Assembly (NCBI GenBank): GCA_030430155.1
Contig: JAUIFV010000027.1
Location: 1-38,414, forward strand
Source of the DNA: Gammaproteobacteria bacterium
GTDB taxonomy: Bacteria > Pseudomonadota > Gammaproteobacteria > Xanthomonadales > SZUA-5
Direction of reading: 5' to 3'
DNA: 38,414 nt
Shown: in pieces, positions 14,210 to 22,243 of the stretch
Numbering within the stretch: the stretch's first letter is position 1
How the letters are laid out: every line of letters starts with the position of its first letter
Translations under genes and position numbers: made by a program
Notes under the pieces: model-generated
Told to the model about the DNA's origin: nothing
The model's database searches: none
Seen by the model: only the letters and a program-made list of their open reading frames with translations

Positions 14210-15481
14210 CTAGCCCAACTCCTCCGGCTCGACCACCCAAACCCGCACCTTGCGCACCACGTTGTCATTGACCTGCTCGATACGCATCCGATAGCTGTCT
14301 ACGGTCAACTCGGTACCCTCGGTGGGCAGATCCTCCAACACGCTGACGATCAACCCGCTGAAGGTGCGCGCCAGGTCGGTGGGCAGATCCCACTCCAGGC
14401 GGCGATTGAGGCTGTGTACCGGGATCCGTCCGTCGACCACCACTTCGCCGTTGGGTTCATGGTGTATGCGGCGGGTGTCTTCACCTGGCGTGGTGGTGAA
14501 ATCGCCAACGATCTCCTCGAGTATGTCGGCGACGGTGATCAGGCCGACCAGATCGCCGTACTCATCCACCACCAGCGCCATACGCCGCTGCTGGCGCTGG
14601 AACTGCAGCAGTTGTTGCGGCAGACGGGTGCTGTCGGGGATGAAATAGGGCTTGCGCATGTGGCGTTCGATCAGCGCATGATCGATTTGCGTTGCCTGGC
14701 GCAGGTTGACCAGTTCGCGCAGATTGAGCGTACCCAGGACCTGGCTGACGTTCCCGCGATAGACCAGCGCGCGGCTGTAGGGAAAGCTTGCCAGGGCCTC
14801 GGCGATGTCCTCATCGCTGTCATCCATGTCGATGCCGGAAATCTCGCTGCGCGGGACCATGATGTCCTCTACCCGCGCCTCCTCCAGGGCGAGAATGTTG
14901 AGCAGCATGCGCCGATGCCCGTGCGGTATCAGCCCACCGCCTTCTTCCAGCAGGGTGCGCAACTCGGCCTGCGATAGCGCCTGGTCGCTGCTCTCGCTGC
15001 GCTTGTAACCGACCAGACGCAGCACTAATCCGGCGGCCATGTTGATCACCCGCACCACCGGATACAGCGTGCGCAGCATCGGATACAGAACGTATGAGGC
15101 CGGCAATGCCACTCGTTCGGGCTTGAAGGCGGCCAGCGTCTTCGGCGCGACCTCGGCAAAGATCAGCACCACCGCAGTCAGCACGACGGTGGCAACCAGC
15201 GGTCCGTACTCGCCAAATAGCCGCACAAAAGCGAAGCCGCTGATCATTGAGGCGAGGATATTGACGAAGTTGTTGCCGAGCAGAATCAGACCGATCAGGC
15301 GATCCGGGTGTTCCAGCAGCTTTTGCGCCAGTATCGCGCCGCGGTTGCCCTCGCGGGCCAAATGCAGCACGCGATAACGGTTGATCGCCATCAGCGCCGT
15401 TTCCGAGCCTGAGAAAAAGGCCGAACACAGCAGCAGTACGAACAGCGAACCGAACAGCAGACTTAAGGGAATGTCATCCAT
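14210..15481 (-). CDS. CorB/YfjD-type CNNM-CBS membrane protein (HlyC/CorC family)
   Basis: A 423-residue inner-membrane protein. The N-terminal CNNM (DUF21) block has four hydrophobic helices with SAFFSGSETALMAINRYR and a later FAEVAPKTLAAF signature. A CBS pair (about 205-335: VEDIMVPRSEISGIDMD ... RRMALVVDEYGDLVGLIT) and a C-terminal CorC_HlyC domain (about 345-420) follow. This is the layout of E. coli YfjD/CorB, linked to Mg2+/Co2+ efflux or magnesium resistance; the family name 'hemolysin C' is misleading. The length is normal. The stop lies 4 bp from the end of the heptamer array. The ATG start has no strong ribosome binding site. Confidence 0.9.
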   Translation of the reverse strand: MDDIPLSLLFGSLFVLLLCSAFFSGSETALMAINRYRVLHLAREGNRGAILAQKLLEHPDRLIGLILLGNNFVNILASMISGFAFVRLFGEYGPLVATVVLTAVVLIFAEVAPKTLAAFKPERVALPASYVLYPMLRTLYPVVRVINMAAGLVLRLVGYKRSESSDQALSQAELRTLLEEGGGLIPHGHRRMLLNILALEEARVEDIMVPRSEISGIDMDDSDEDIAEALASFPYSRALVYRGNVSQVLGTLNLRELVNLRQATQIDHALIERHMRKPYFIPDSTRLPQQLLQFQRQQRRMALVVDEYGDLVGLITVADILEEIVGDFTTTPGEDTRRIHHEPNGEVVVDGRIPVHSLNRRLEWDLPTDLARTFSGLIVSVLEDLPTEGTELTVDSYRMRIEQVNDNVVRKVRVWVVEPEELG

Positions 15482-15587
15482 GGCGCGCGGCGCAGCTTAC
15501 ACGATCGCTGGTGCCGCGGTGAAAAAGTTGAGCGTTTGCAGACGAAATGGGTTAAGGCAATTCAAGCGGCAGTCGCAGTTGTGGGCG

Positions 15588-15618
15588 AAAAAAAACCGGG
15601 TGGGATCACCCCACCCGG
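15588..15618 (-). terminator. rho-independent terminator of the cold-shock gene
   Basis: On the minus strand a perfect 9-bp stem (CCGGGTGGG / CCCACCCGG, 5-nt loop, 15596-15618) is followed by eight Ts. It lies 25 bp after the stop of the cold-shock gene. Confidence 0.92.
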
Positions 15619-15643
15619 CTTGAACGTAGGCTATGCCCGCGCA

Positions 15644-15853
15644 CTAGGCCGCGGTCACGTCCTCCGCCTGCGGGCCCTTCTGGCCCTGGGTCACGCGGAA
15701 GGTGACGGTCTGGCCCTCAGAGAGGGTACGGAAACCCGTGCCGGTGATGGCGCGGAAGTGCACGAATACATCCGGACCGTCGGCACGGCTGATGAAACCA
15801 AAGCCCTTGGCTTCGTTAAACCACTTGACGGTACCGGTCTCCCGATCAGACAT
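15644..15853 (-). CDS. CspA-family cold-shock protein
   Basis: A 69-residue single-domain OB-fold nucleic-acid chaperone. [15 protein letters not shown] carries RNP1 (KGFGFI), and VFVHF is RNP2. The start is ATG 15853, with GGAG 8 bp upstream; the frame runs further upstream but the family begins here. It binds single-stranded RNA/DNA and melts mRNA structure. The 230-bp non-coding stretch upstream, with a T-rich run in the likely leader, fits the long leaders of csp genes, but no cold box was identified with certainty. A strong terminator follows, so it is probably monocistronic. Confidence 0.95.
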   Translation of the reverse strand: MSDRETGTVKWFNEAKGFGFISRADGPDVFVHFRAITGTGFRTLSEGQTVTFRVTQGQKGPQAEDVTAA

Positions 15854-16086
15854 GGAACTCACTCCAAACAGTTGCAAAAAAAGCTCACGACCAACCCGGA
15901 GGCCAGCCATCGTTCACTGGGATGCAAGGGAGCGAGTAACACGATGAAGCGGATCAAAGATCGGCGCTGCATCAAGTCACAATGGCAGCGACCGTGCAAA
16001 CACAGTGTCGGTAGCGTAGCAGAAGGAAAAAGTCATTGCGATGACATTCAGGCACGTTTCGATTCGTTGCCAAAGTTGCACCGAAT

Positions 16087-18198
16087 TCAGCCGCTTGCCG
16101 CCTCCACCCATACCTGCAGGCCGTTCAAGGCAGCGTTGCCGGTGGGCTTGTCCAGCGCTTGGCCGTCACTCAAGTCGTTGTAGCTGACTCCAGGATCTAC
16201 TACCGCCAGCGACTGCTCGGTTCCTTGCTGCCGGTGACCGTATCCGTGCGGCAAGCAGACGACCCCGGGCAGGAGCTCGTCACGCTGGCGCACACGGGTC
16301 CGCACGCTGCCCACCGCCGAGCGGATCTGCACCCAGTCGCCGTCGCTCAAATCACGCTGGCGCAGGTCGTCGCCGTGCATCCACAGATCGTGGCGCGGGG
16401 CACCTTTGCGCAGCCGCGGCAGGTTGTGCATCCAGGAGTTGTTGTCGCGGACCTCGCGGCGACCAATCAGGCTCAGGGCGGCACTGCCGGTGCAGGCGAC
16501 CGACTGCTCGTAATCGGCCAGGGCATCCAGCAACAGCGGCGGAGCACATTGGATCTTGCCGTCCGGGTGTTGAATCAATTCACCCAAACAGGGCTCCAAG
16601 GGGCCCAGATCGACGCCGTGCGGTTGGGCCAGCAGCTGTTCCACCGTCAAACCGCTGCTGCCGCTGCGCAGCATCAAGTCAATCAGCTGACGGGGTGCCG
16701 GCGTTGGCTGAAAGGGCTTGTCCGCCGCCGCGGCGATGGCGCCGGCCAGACCATTGAAGATCTCCCAGTCGCCCCGTTGGTCATCGGCACGGGCGGCAAC
16801 GGCGGCGTTCAGCCGCGCCACTCGCCGCACCGCAAAGGCGTTGAAGACTAGATCATAGTGATCCTGAGTCAGCGCCGACGCCGGCGGCAGGATCAGATCG
16901 GCATGGCGGGTGGTCTCGTTTCGGTAGATATCGATAGAGACCATGAAATCCAACCCGGCCAGCGCGCGATCCAGGCGGTCGCCTTGTGGCGTGGACAGCA
17001 CCGGGTTGCCGGCCACGGTGAGCAGGGCGCGAATCTGTCCCTCGCCGGGCGTTTCGATCTCCTCGGCTAGCGCGGCCACCGGCAGCTCACCGGCGAACTC
17101 GGACAGCCCCCGGACGCGCGAGCGCCAGCGATCCCGAGCGCCGCGCGAGGTCGATGGACCGATCACCGGTGCCGCGGCGCGATTGGGCAGCACGCCGCCG
17201 GGGCTATCAAGCTGTCCGGTATACAGATTGATCAGCTGTATCAACCACTGACACAGACTGCCGTGGCGCTGGGTGGACAGCCCCATGCGACCGTAGACTG
17301 CGCTGCTCGGCGCGGCGTACAGCCCAGCCGCCAACGCTGCGATCCGATCGACGTCTACTCCGCCACTGTCCAGAGGCTTGGCGGCCATCGCCAGTACCGC
17401 CTCGATCGCTGCATCCCAGCTCTGCAGATGCTCGCGCAGGGCGCTGGGCCGTGGCGGTCCGCAGCGGGTCAGCGCGGCCAGCAGACGGATCAACAGCCCG
17501 GCATCGGCACCAGGTCGGATGGCGATGTGCTCGCTGGCCAGCGCGGCGGTTTCGGTCCGCCTCGGATCAACCACCACCAGGCGCCCGCGTTTGACCAGCT
17601 TCTTCAGCCGATCGCGCACGCCTGGCGCGGTCATCAGACTGCCGTTGGAGGCCACCGGGTTGGCGCCCAGCATGAGCAGGAAGTCGGTGCGATCGATATC
17701 GGGGATGGGGATGATGAATTGGTGCCCGTACATCTGCGCGGCGACCAGCTGATGTGGCCATTGATCCACCGATGAAGCCGAGTAGACGTTCTGCGTCTTC
17801 AGCAGCCGCAGCAGCGCCGGCGCGTAGGCGAAATGACCGAAGTGATGAACGGTGGGATTGCCCAGATAGGCGCCGACCGCGTTGTTGCCGTGTTCGGCCT
17901 GGATCTGCGCCAGACGCTCTCCGGCCCACTTGAGTGCCTCGTCCCAGTCGATCTCTTCCCAGCGATCGCCCACCCGCCGCAGCGGTCGACGCAGGCGCTC
18001 GGGGTCGGCCTCCAGATCCTCCATTGCGGTGCCCTTGGGGCAGATGTGGCCGGCACTGAAGGGGTCGTCGGGATCGCCGCGGGCGCTGACCAGCCGACCC
18101 TGCTCGAATTCCAGCCGCAATCCGCAGATCGCCTCACACAGCGGACAAGCGCGAAAGCGGGTCCCGGTCAAACCGCCCAGGGGCGCGGAAGTACTCAT
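16087..18198 (-). CDS. molybdopterin oxidoreductase (DMSO-reductase/formate dehydrogenase superfamily)
   Basis: A 703-residue protein with an N-terminal [4Fe-4S] site (C18, C21, C25, C53: CPLCEAIC...CPKG) and the three Mo-bisMGD domains of the DMSO-reductase superfamily (e.g. LLMLGANPVASNG, VVDPRRTETAALA, LIQLINLYTGQLDSPGG, ADLILPPAS, and a C-terminal MoeA-like barrel with PHGYGHR). At the place of the metal-ligating residue the sequence is SASSVDQWP (142-148), with no Cys or Sec, so Ser or Asp may be the ligand. There is no Tat signal, implying a cytoplasmic enzyme. No dedicated electron-transfer subunit adjoins it; the trhA gene lies 46 bp upstream on the same strand. The substrate is unknown. 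RBS AGAGGTG precedes the ATG. Confidence 0.9.
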   Translation of the reverse strand: MSTSAPLGGLTGTRFRACPLCEAICGLRLEFEQGRLVSARGDPDDPFSAGHICPKGTAMEDLEADPERLRRPLRRVGDRWEEIDWDEALKWAGERLAQIQAEHGNNAVGAYLGNPTVHHFGHFAYAPALLRLLKTQNVYSASSVDQWPHQLVAAQMYGHQFIIPIPDIDRTDFLLMLGANPVASNGSLMTAPGVRDRLKKLVKRGRLVVVDPRRTETAALASEHIAIRPGADAGLLIRLLAALTRCGPPRPSALREHLQSWDAAIEAVLAMAAKPLDSGGVDVDRIAALAAGLYAAPSSAVYGRMGLSTQRHGSLCQWLIQLINLYTGQLDSPGGVLPNRAAAPVIGPSTSRGARDRWRSRVRGLSEFAGELPVAALAEEIETPGEGQIRALLTVAGNPVLSTPQGDRLDRALAGLDFMVSIDIYRNETTRHADLILPPASALTQDHYDLVFNAFAVRRVARLNAAVAARADDQRGDWEIFNGLAGAIAAAADKPFQPTPAPRQLIDLMLRSGSSGLTVEQLLAQPHGVDLGPLEPCLGELIQHPDGKIQCAPPLLLDALADYEQSVACTGSAALSLIGRREVRDNNSWMHNLPRLRKGAPRHDLWMHGDDLRQRDLSDGDWVQIRSAVGSVRTRVRQRDELLPGVVCLPHGYGHRQQGTEQSLAVVDPGVSYNDLSDGQALDKPTGNAALNGLQVWVEAASG

Positions 18199-18244
18199 CT
18201 TTCACCTCTAGGAACAGCCCGAACAGCGCACGATCGGCTCCGGG

Positions 18245-18892
18245 CTAACCCCAAAGCACCTGTTGGCTGACCGCCACGAAGTGCATCGTGCTGCCGCCAA
18301 GTACGAACAAATGCCAGATTCCGTGCGCGTAGCGCAACTTGGGCCGGTGATAGAACCAGGTGCCCGCGGTGTAGCACACGCCACCGCCGATCAACCAGAC
18401 CAGCGTCCAGGTCGGCAGCGATTCCACCAGCGGACCGATGGCAATCACTACCAGCCAACCCATGGCGATATAGATCATCGTCGACAGCCGTGGGAAGCGA
18501 CCGGTGAAGTAGAGCTTGAAGATCACCCCGATCACCGCGAAGGCCCAGATCAGCCCGAACAGGGTCCAACCCCAGCCGCCGCGCAAACCGATCAGGGTAA
18601 AGGGCGTGTAGGTGCCGGCGATCAAGATGAAGATGGCGCAGTGATCGAGCACCTTCAGCCGCGCCTTGATGTGTTCGTGGTGGAAGGCGTGATACAGCGT
18701 GGAGGCGGTGTACATCAGGATCAGCGAGGCCACGAAAACGCTGGAAGCGACGATTTTCCAGGAATCGCCAAACACGGCTGCAAGGGTGATCAGTACCGCG
18801 CCGCCGGCAATGCTGGCAAACGCTCCAGCGCCGTGGGTGAGCGCGTTGAACAGCTCTTCGCGCATCTCCTGTGCACGATGGGTATCGCTCAT
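18245..18892 (-). CDS. trhA: TrhA/hemolysin III-family seven-helix membrane protein
   Basis: A 215-residue protein of the PAQR/hemolysin III family (E. coli YqfA/TrhA). Seven hydrophobic helices are evident, with the conserved patterns FNALTHGAGA, STLYHAFHH, DHCAIFILIAGTYTPF and HGIWHLFVLGGSTMHF that carry the zinc-site Ser, His and Asp residues. In E. coli this protein influences membrane energetics and fatty-acid composition; the 'hemolysin' name is historical. The gene starts at ATG 18892 and is followed after 46 bp by the molybdopterin oxidoreductase, so cotranscription is possible but a functional link is not obvious. Confidence 0.92.
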   Translation of the reverse strand: MSDTHRAQEMREELFNALTHGAGAFASIAGGAVLITLAAVFGDSWKIVASSVFVASLILMYTASTLYHAFHHEHIKARLKVLDHCAIFILIAGTYTPFTLIGLRGGWGWTLFGLIWAFAVIGVIFKLYFTGRFPRLSTMIYIAMGWLVVIAIGPLVESLPTWTLVWLIGGGVCYTAGTWFYHRPKLRYAHGIWHLFVLGGSTMHFVAVSQQVLWG

Positions 18893-19020
18893 GATCTATC
18901 CGCCTTGACGCTACGAGTGCCTCCCAGCCAATTCAGCATACACGGTCAAATTGACGCTGGCCTGTACGGCAGGCCCGCATGTCTCATAGCTGTCCGCTGC
19001 GAGGGCACCCCCGTATCAAC

Positions 19021-19157
19021 ACGTAGGGCGTGGTGTGGTGCGGCGCGTGGACTGGAAGACCGCGTCGGCGTTTGGGCCCAGTAGCGGAGGAGCATCACGT
19101 CAAGCGGCCTGCAGGGAGCAGACCGCAGCACAGCGGCTCTGCGCGGCCGCAGTAGTA
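19021..19157. repeat. palindromic intergenic repeat, second copy of the 3328-3511 family
   Basis: The left half (TGGTGTGGTGCGG...GACTGGAAGACC) and the right half (AGGGAGCAGACCGCAGCACAGCGGCTCTGCGCGGCCGCAGTAG, 19113-19155, read in pieces) align with 3370-3410 and 3443-3486. The flanking 22-bp terminal repeat of the first copy is not present here, so the common unit is the inner part. The rest of the 281-bp gap (18893-19173) shows no gene. Confidence 0.6.
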
Positions 19158-19173
19158 ACTCAACATAGACGGG

Positions 19174-20331
19174 TCAAGGCAGTTCGAGGTTTTTGCGCAG
19201 GCTCCAACCGTTGGCCTTGAGCCCCTCCTGCGCCGCCTCGGAGACCTCGCCGCTGACCCAGATCAGCTTGGCGCTGCCGAGCATGTCGGGCCGTTCGGCG
19301 AACTCGGCGAACGGCTTGGTCCAGCTCAAGTGCTCTACCGGCAGCAGCACCACGACGCGGTTGCCGCGGGTGCGAAAGGTCGGCGCCTGGCGCTGCACAT
19401 TGAATGCGGCGATCGGATCGTTGCGGTCGGCAAAGGCGCCAGCCCAGCGCAGCTGGGTGATCAGCATGCGGATTTCGGCCTCGGATTCGGCCGCCACGCC
19501 CAGCATCACCATGGCGTCGGCGCCGGGCGTGGGTCCCAACTCGGCTTGCGCCTGCAGCCATTGCAGCGCCAAGGTCGGGGAAATGTAGGGATTGCCAAAG
19601 AAGCGCTCGCTGGCGCGATAGGCCACGCCCATCTTCATCATCGCCTCAATGCCCTCGCTACGCAGCACTGCTGGAGAGCTGCGCCAAAGCCGCTCGTCGA
19701 CGGCAATCTCCGGGGCTTCCGGCGCCTTGACCGCCGCCAGTAAGGCCTCGGCCAACGCCTCATCCTCGACCATCGCCGCGACCAATCGATCCAGCCGCGC
19801 GCGAAGCTGCGGGTGGGTGCTGTAGGGGTCGATGTGCAGGCGCTCGCTCAGCGCCCGCAGGGTCGGGTTGTAGCGCTCCGACAGCGCCTTCTCCAGCATC
19901 GGTCGCTGCAGAGCGATCAGATTCTTTACCAGCTGATCTTCGCGGGACCGGAAAAAACGCGCCGGTCCGCGGCCGCGCATACCTTCGGTACGGCTGTCGT
20001 GGATAGGCTCGATGTGCTTGATCTTGGCCAGTCGTTCGGCCAACTCTGGCGTAGACTCCAGGTCCAGCAGCCTCGTCAGCGCGGCCTCTTCGGCAATCCG
20101 CAGGTTGAGCGTTTCCACACCCTCGACCAAATACTTGCCGGTGCCGTTGCTGACTTCGAATTGGGCCAGGAAATCGCGCACCTGTACCGGCTCAGCGATG
20201 CGGATCCCATCCGGCAATGCGTCGATGCCGGCAATATCCGCCAGGGCCAGCGCGGGTTCGTCCTGCGCTGATGCCAGTGTGGAACAGACGATCATCACGG
20301 CGGCAATCAGGGCTTTGGTAGTCCGGTTCAC
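19174..20331 (-). CDS. exported protein of unknown function, 385 aa
   Basis: A secreted or periplasmic protein with a signal peptide (KALIAAVMIVCSTLASAQ) and a largely helical mature chain rich in Glu, Arg, Ala and Leu. Recognisable landmarks are few: GTGKYLVEGVETLNLRI near residue 64, a basic stretch RGRGPARFFRSREDQ near 119-133, and a C-terminal region (LGPTPGADAMVMLGVAAES, then LPVEHLSWTKPFAEFAERPDM). I do not recognise a family. The start is GTG at 20331 without a clear ribosome binding site. It is divergent from phaZ and shares a 194-bp intergenic region with it that contains a dyad element, so joint regulation with phaZ is conceivable. Confidence 0.75.
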   Translation of the reverse strand: MNRTTKALIAAVMIVCSTLASAQDEPALALADIAGIDALPDGIRIAEPVQVRDFLAQFEVSNGTGKYLVEGVETLNLRIAEEAALTRLLDLESTPELAERLAKIKHIEPIHDSRTEGMRGRGPARFFRSREDQLVKNLIALQRPMLEKALSERYNPTLRALSERLHIDPYSTHPQLRARLDRLVAAMVEDEALAEALLAAVKAPEAPEIAVDERLWRSSPAVLRSEGIEAMMKMGVAYRASERFFGNPYISPTLALQWLQAQAELGPTPGADAMVMLGVAAESEAEIRMLITQLRWAGAFADRNDPIAAFNVQRQAPTFRTRGNRVVVLLPVEHLSWTKPFAEFAERPDMLGSAKLIWVSGEVSEAAQEGLKANGWSLRKNLELP

Positions 20332-20413
20332 GGCGACTCTGCAGTCAGTTGATCAGCTCCGGAGTATACGAAGCGATGCTGGTGCAGGGGTGAAGCGACG
20401 TTCACGAACAGCC

Positions 20414-20493
20414 TGTTGCAATGCAGCGTAAAGACGCCTATTCATCAATAATCACGCTGTTTGCATTGCAACATGATCTGCAGGTCTTACTAT
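20414..20493 (+). promoter_or_regulatory. candidate phaZ promoter with TGCAATGCA dyad (possible PhaR site)
   Basis: TGTTGCAATGCA (20414-20425) and TGCATTGCAACA (20462-20473) are exact reverse complements, each containing the near-palindrome TGCAATGCA. The right copy overlaps a -35-like TTGCAA (20466-20471), with TACTAT (20488-20493) 16 bp further on and the phaZ ATG 32 bp beyond. TGC-rich dyads of this kind are reported targets of the PHA-responsive repressor PhaR; the assignment here is inference. Confidence 0.45.
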
Positions 20494-20525
20494 GCCCACA
20501 GCGCTTGCGATGATTGGGAGTACCG

Positions 20526-21770
20526 ATGCTATATCAGCTGCACGAGCTGCAACGCTCCATGCTCAGCCCGATGGTGGCCTGGTCCGAGGCCAACGCCAAG
20601 ATGCTCACCGCACCGAACAGCTGGCTATCCCATCTGCCCGGTGCCAGCCGCTGGGCGGCCGGTTTTGAGCTCTTTCATCGCATCGGCAAGGACTACGAAA
20701 AGCCGGAGTTCGGGATCCGCTCGGTGCATGCCCACGGTCACGAGCTGCCCATAGTCGAGATCCCGGTCGCCACCAAGCCCTTCTGCAAGCTGATCCGCTT
20801 CAAGCGCTACAGCGACGACGCCAAGGTCATTGCCGATCTCAAGGACGATCCAACCGTACTGGTGGTGGCCGCGCTCTCCGGACACCACAGCACCCTGCTG
20901 CGCGACACCGTGCGCACCCTGCTGCGCGACCACAAGGTCTTTGTCACCGACTGGATCGACGCGCGCATGGTGCCGCTCGACCAGGGCGCCTTCCACCTCG
21001 ACGACTACGTGAGCTATGTGCAGGAGTTCATTCGCCTGATCGGGGCAAAGAATCTGCACGTGATCAGCGTCTGCCAGCCCACCGTGCCGGTGCTGGCAGC
21101 GATCTCGCTGATGGCCGCCAACGGCGAGACCATTCCGCGCTCAATGACCATGATGGGCGGGCCCATCGACCCCCGGCGCAGCCCGACCAAGGTCAACGAC
21201 CTGGCCACCACCAAACCGCTGTCCTGGTTCGAATCCAACGTCATTCACGAAGTGCCCGAACGCTATCCGGGCGCCGGCCGCAAGGTCTATCCCGGTTTCC
21301 TGCAGCACGCCGGCTTCCTGGCCATGAACCCCAGCCGTCATTTCAGCTCGCACTGGGACTTCTACAAGGATCTGATCCGTGGCGATCTCGACGACGCCGA
21401 ATCACATCGGCGCTTCTACGACGAGTACAACGCGGTGCTGGACATGCCGGCCGACTACTACCTGGACACCATCCGCACAGTGTTCCAGCAGCACCTGTTG
21501 CCGCGCGGCCTATGGGATGTAGCCGGTGAGCGGGTGCGACCGGAGGCCATCCTGGACAGCTCATTGCTGACCATCGAGGGCGAACTGGACGATATCTCCG
21601 GCCTAGGTCAGACCCAGGCCGCGCACAACCTTTGCAGCGGCATAGCGCCAGCGCGCAAGCACCACTACGAGGTCCAGGGCGCCGGCCACTACGGCATCTT
21701 CAGCGGCCGTCGCTGGCGGGAGATGGTGTATCCGCAGGTGCGGCAGTTCATTCGGGACAGTCAGGGCTGA
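20526..21770 (+). CDS. phaZ: intracellular polyhydroxyalkanoate depolymerase (PhaZ, class I)
   Basis: A 414-residue alpha/beta-hydrolase-type depolymerase that degrades native short-chain PHA granules to hydroxyacids. The nucleophile elbow is VISVCQPTVP with Cys183 counted from the ATG at 20526, matching the Cys of Ralstonia PhaZ1; the C-terminal GAGHYGIFSGRRWR supplies the His. Blocks typical of the family include LSGHHSTLLRDTVRTLL, VTDWIDARMVPL and the substrate-side MMGGPIDPRRSPT. GGGAG lies 6 bp upstream of the chosen ATG, which adds nothing foreign to the family N-terminus (MLYQLHELQRSML). The final codons and the stop are the first unit of a GGGCTGA repeat array. Confidence 0.93.
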   Translation: MLYQLHELQRSMLSPMVAWSEANAKMLTAPNSWLSHLPGASRWAAGFELFHRIGKDYEKPEFGIRSVHAHGHELPIVEIPVATKPFCKLIRFKRYSDDAKVIADLKDDPTVLVVAALSGHHSTLLRDTVRTLLRDHKVFVTDWIDARMVPLDQGAFHLDDYVSYVQEFIRLIGAKNLHVISVCQPTVPVLAAISLMAANGETIPRSMTMMGGPIDPRRSPTKVNDLATTKPLSWFESNVIHEVPERYPGAGRKVYPGFLQHAGFLAMNPSRHFSSHWDFYKDLIRGDLDDAESHRRFYDEYNAVLDMPADYYLDTIRTVFQQHLLPRGLWDVAGERVRPEAILDSSLLTIEGELDDISGLGQTQAAHNLCSGIAPARKHHYEVQGAGHYGIFSGRRWREMVYPQVRQFIRDSQG

Positions 21771-21826
21771 GGGCTGAGGGCTGAGGGCTGAGGGCTGAGG
21801 GCTGAGGGCTGAGGGCTGAGGGCTGA
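21764..21826. repeat. GGGCTGA heptamer array, 9 perfect copies
   Basis: Nine uninterrupted GGGCTGA units. The TGA of the first unit is the stop codon of phaZ, and the array ends 10 bp before the stop of the convergent membrane-protein gene. Confidence 0.95.
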
Positions 21827-21835
21827 GCGGGATGA

Positions 21836-22243
21836 TCAGTCGCCGACTGGCGTTTCGCTGCGGTTAGCCAACCTAAGCCCGCTGAGTACCACCAGTACGC
21901 CCAACGCGACCCAATCCGCCTTCACCACGCGACGCAGCTCAGTGTTCAGCGGATCGCTTTGGGCGGCGAGCAGCAGGAAGCTCAGCACGCTGATCCATCC
22001 GGTGACCAGGGCCAGATCCCGGTAGTTGGGACGGAACAGGGCCAACAGCATCACCCCGGCGACCAGGGCGAAAAGGACCCCGCGATGGCGCAGAAGCAGG
22101 GTCAGTTCGGGACCCTGCACCGCGATGCCGTACAGCCGCTGCAGTGCATCCCCACCAAGCACCGCCGTGATCGGCGCAGCGTGGATCAAGGCCAGGGCGA
22201 TCAGACCAACGGCCCACAGGCTGTCTTGCCAGCGCCCGGTCAT
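21836..22243 (-). CDS. four-helix membrane protein, 135 aa, unknown
   Basis: A small integral membrane protein with four hydrophobic segments (about 10-30, 53-72, 76-95, 108-127) joined by short loops such as FRPNYRDLALVTGW. Its ATG overlaps the TGA of the upstream regulator gene in an ATGA arrangement, so translation is coupled. Small proteins of this shape are often found as uncharacterised ORFs in proteobacterial genomes. I do not assign a function; association with the upstream MmyB-like regulator suggests that it is that regulator's target or partner. Confidence 0.72.
   Translation of the reverse strand: MTGRWQDSLWAVGLIALALIHAAPITAVLGGDALQRLYGIAVQGPELTLLLRHRGVLFALVAGVMLLALFRPNYRDLALVTGWISVLSFLLLAAQSDPLNTELRRVVKADWVALGVLVVLSGLRLANRSETPVGD

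Noticed and set aside
15854-16086. Defined promoter and cold box upstream of the cold-shock gene
   Set aside because: Several weak -35/-10-like pairs can be drawn, none convincing; only a long leader is supported.
18245-18892. Hemolysin function for the TrhA-family protein
   Set aside because: The name is historical; the family is a seven-helix PAQR-type membrane protein without demonstrated lytic action here.
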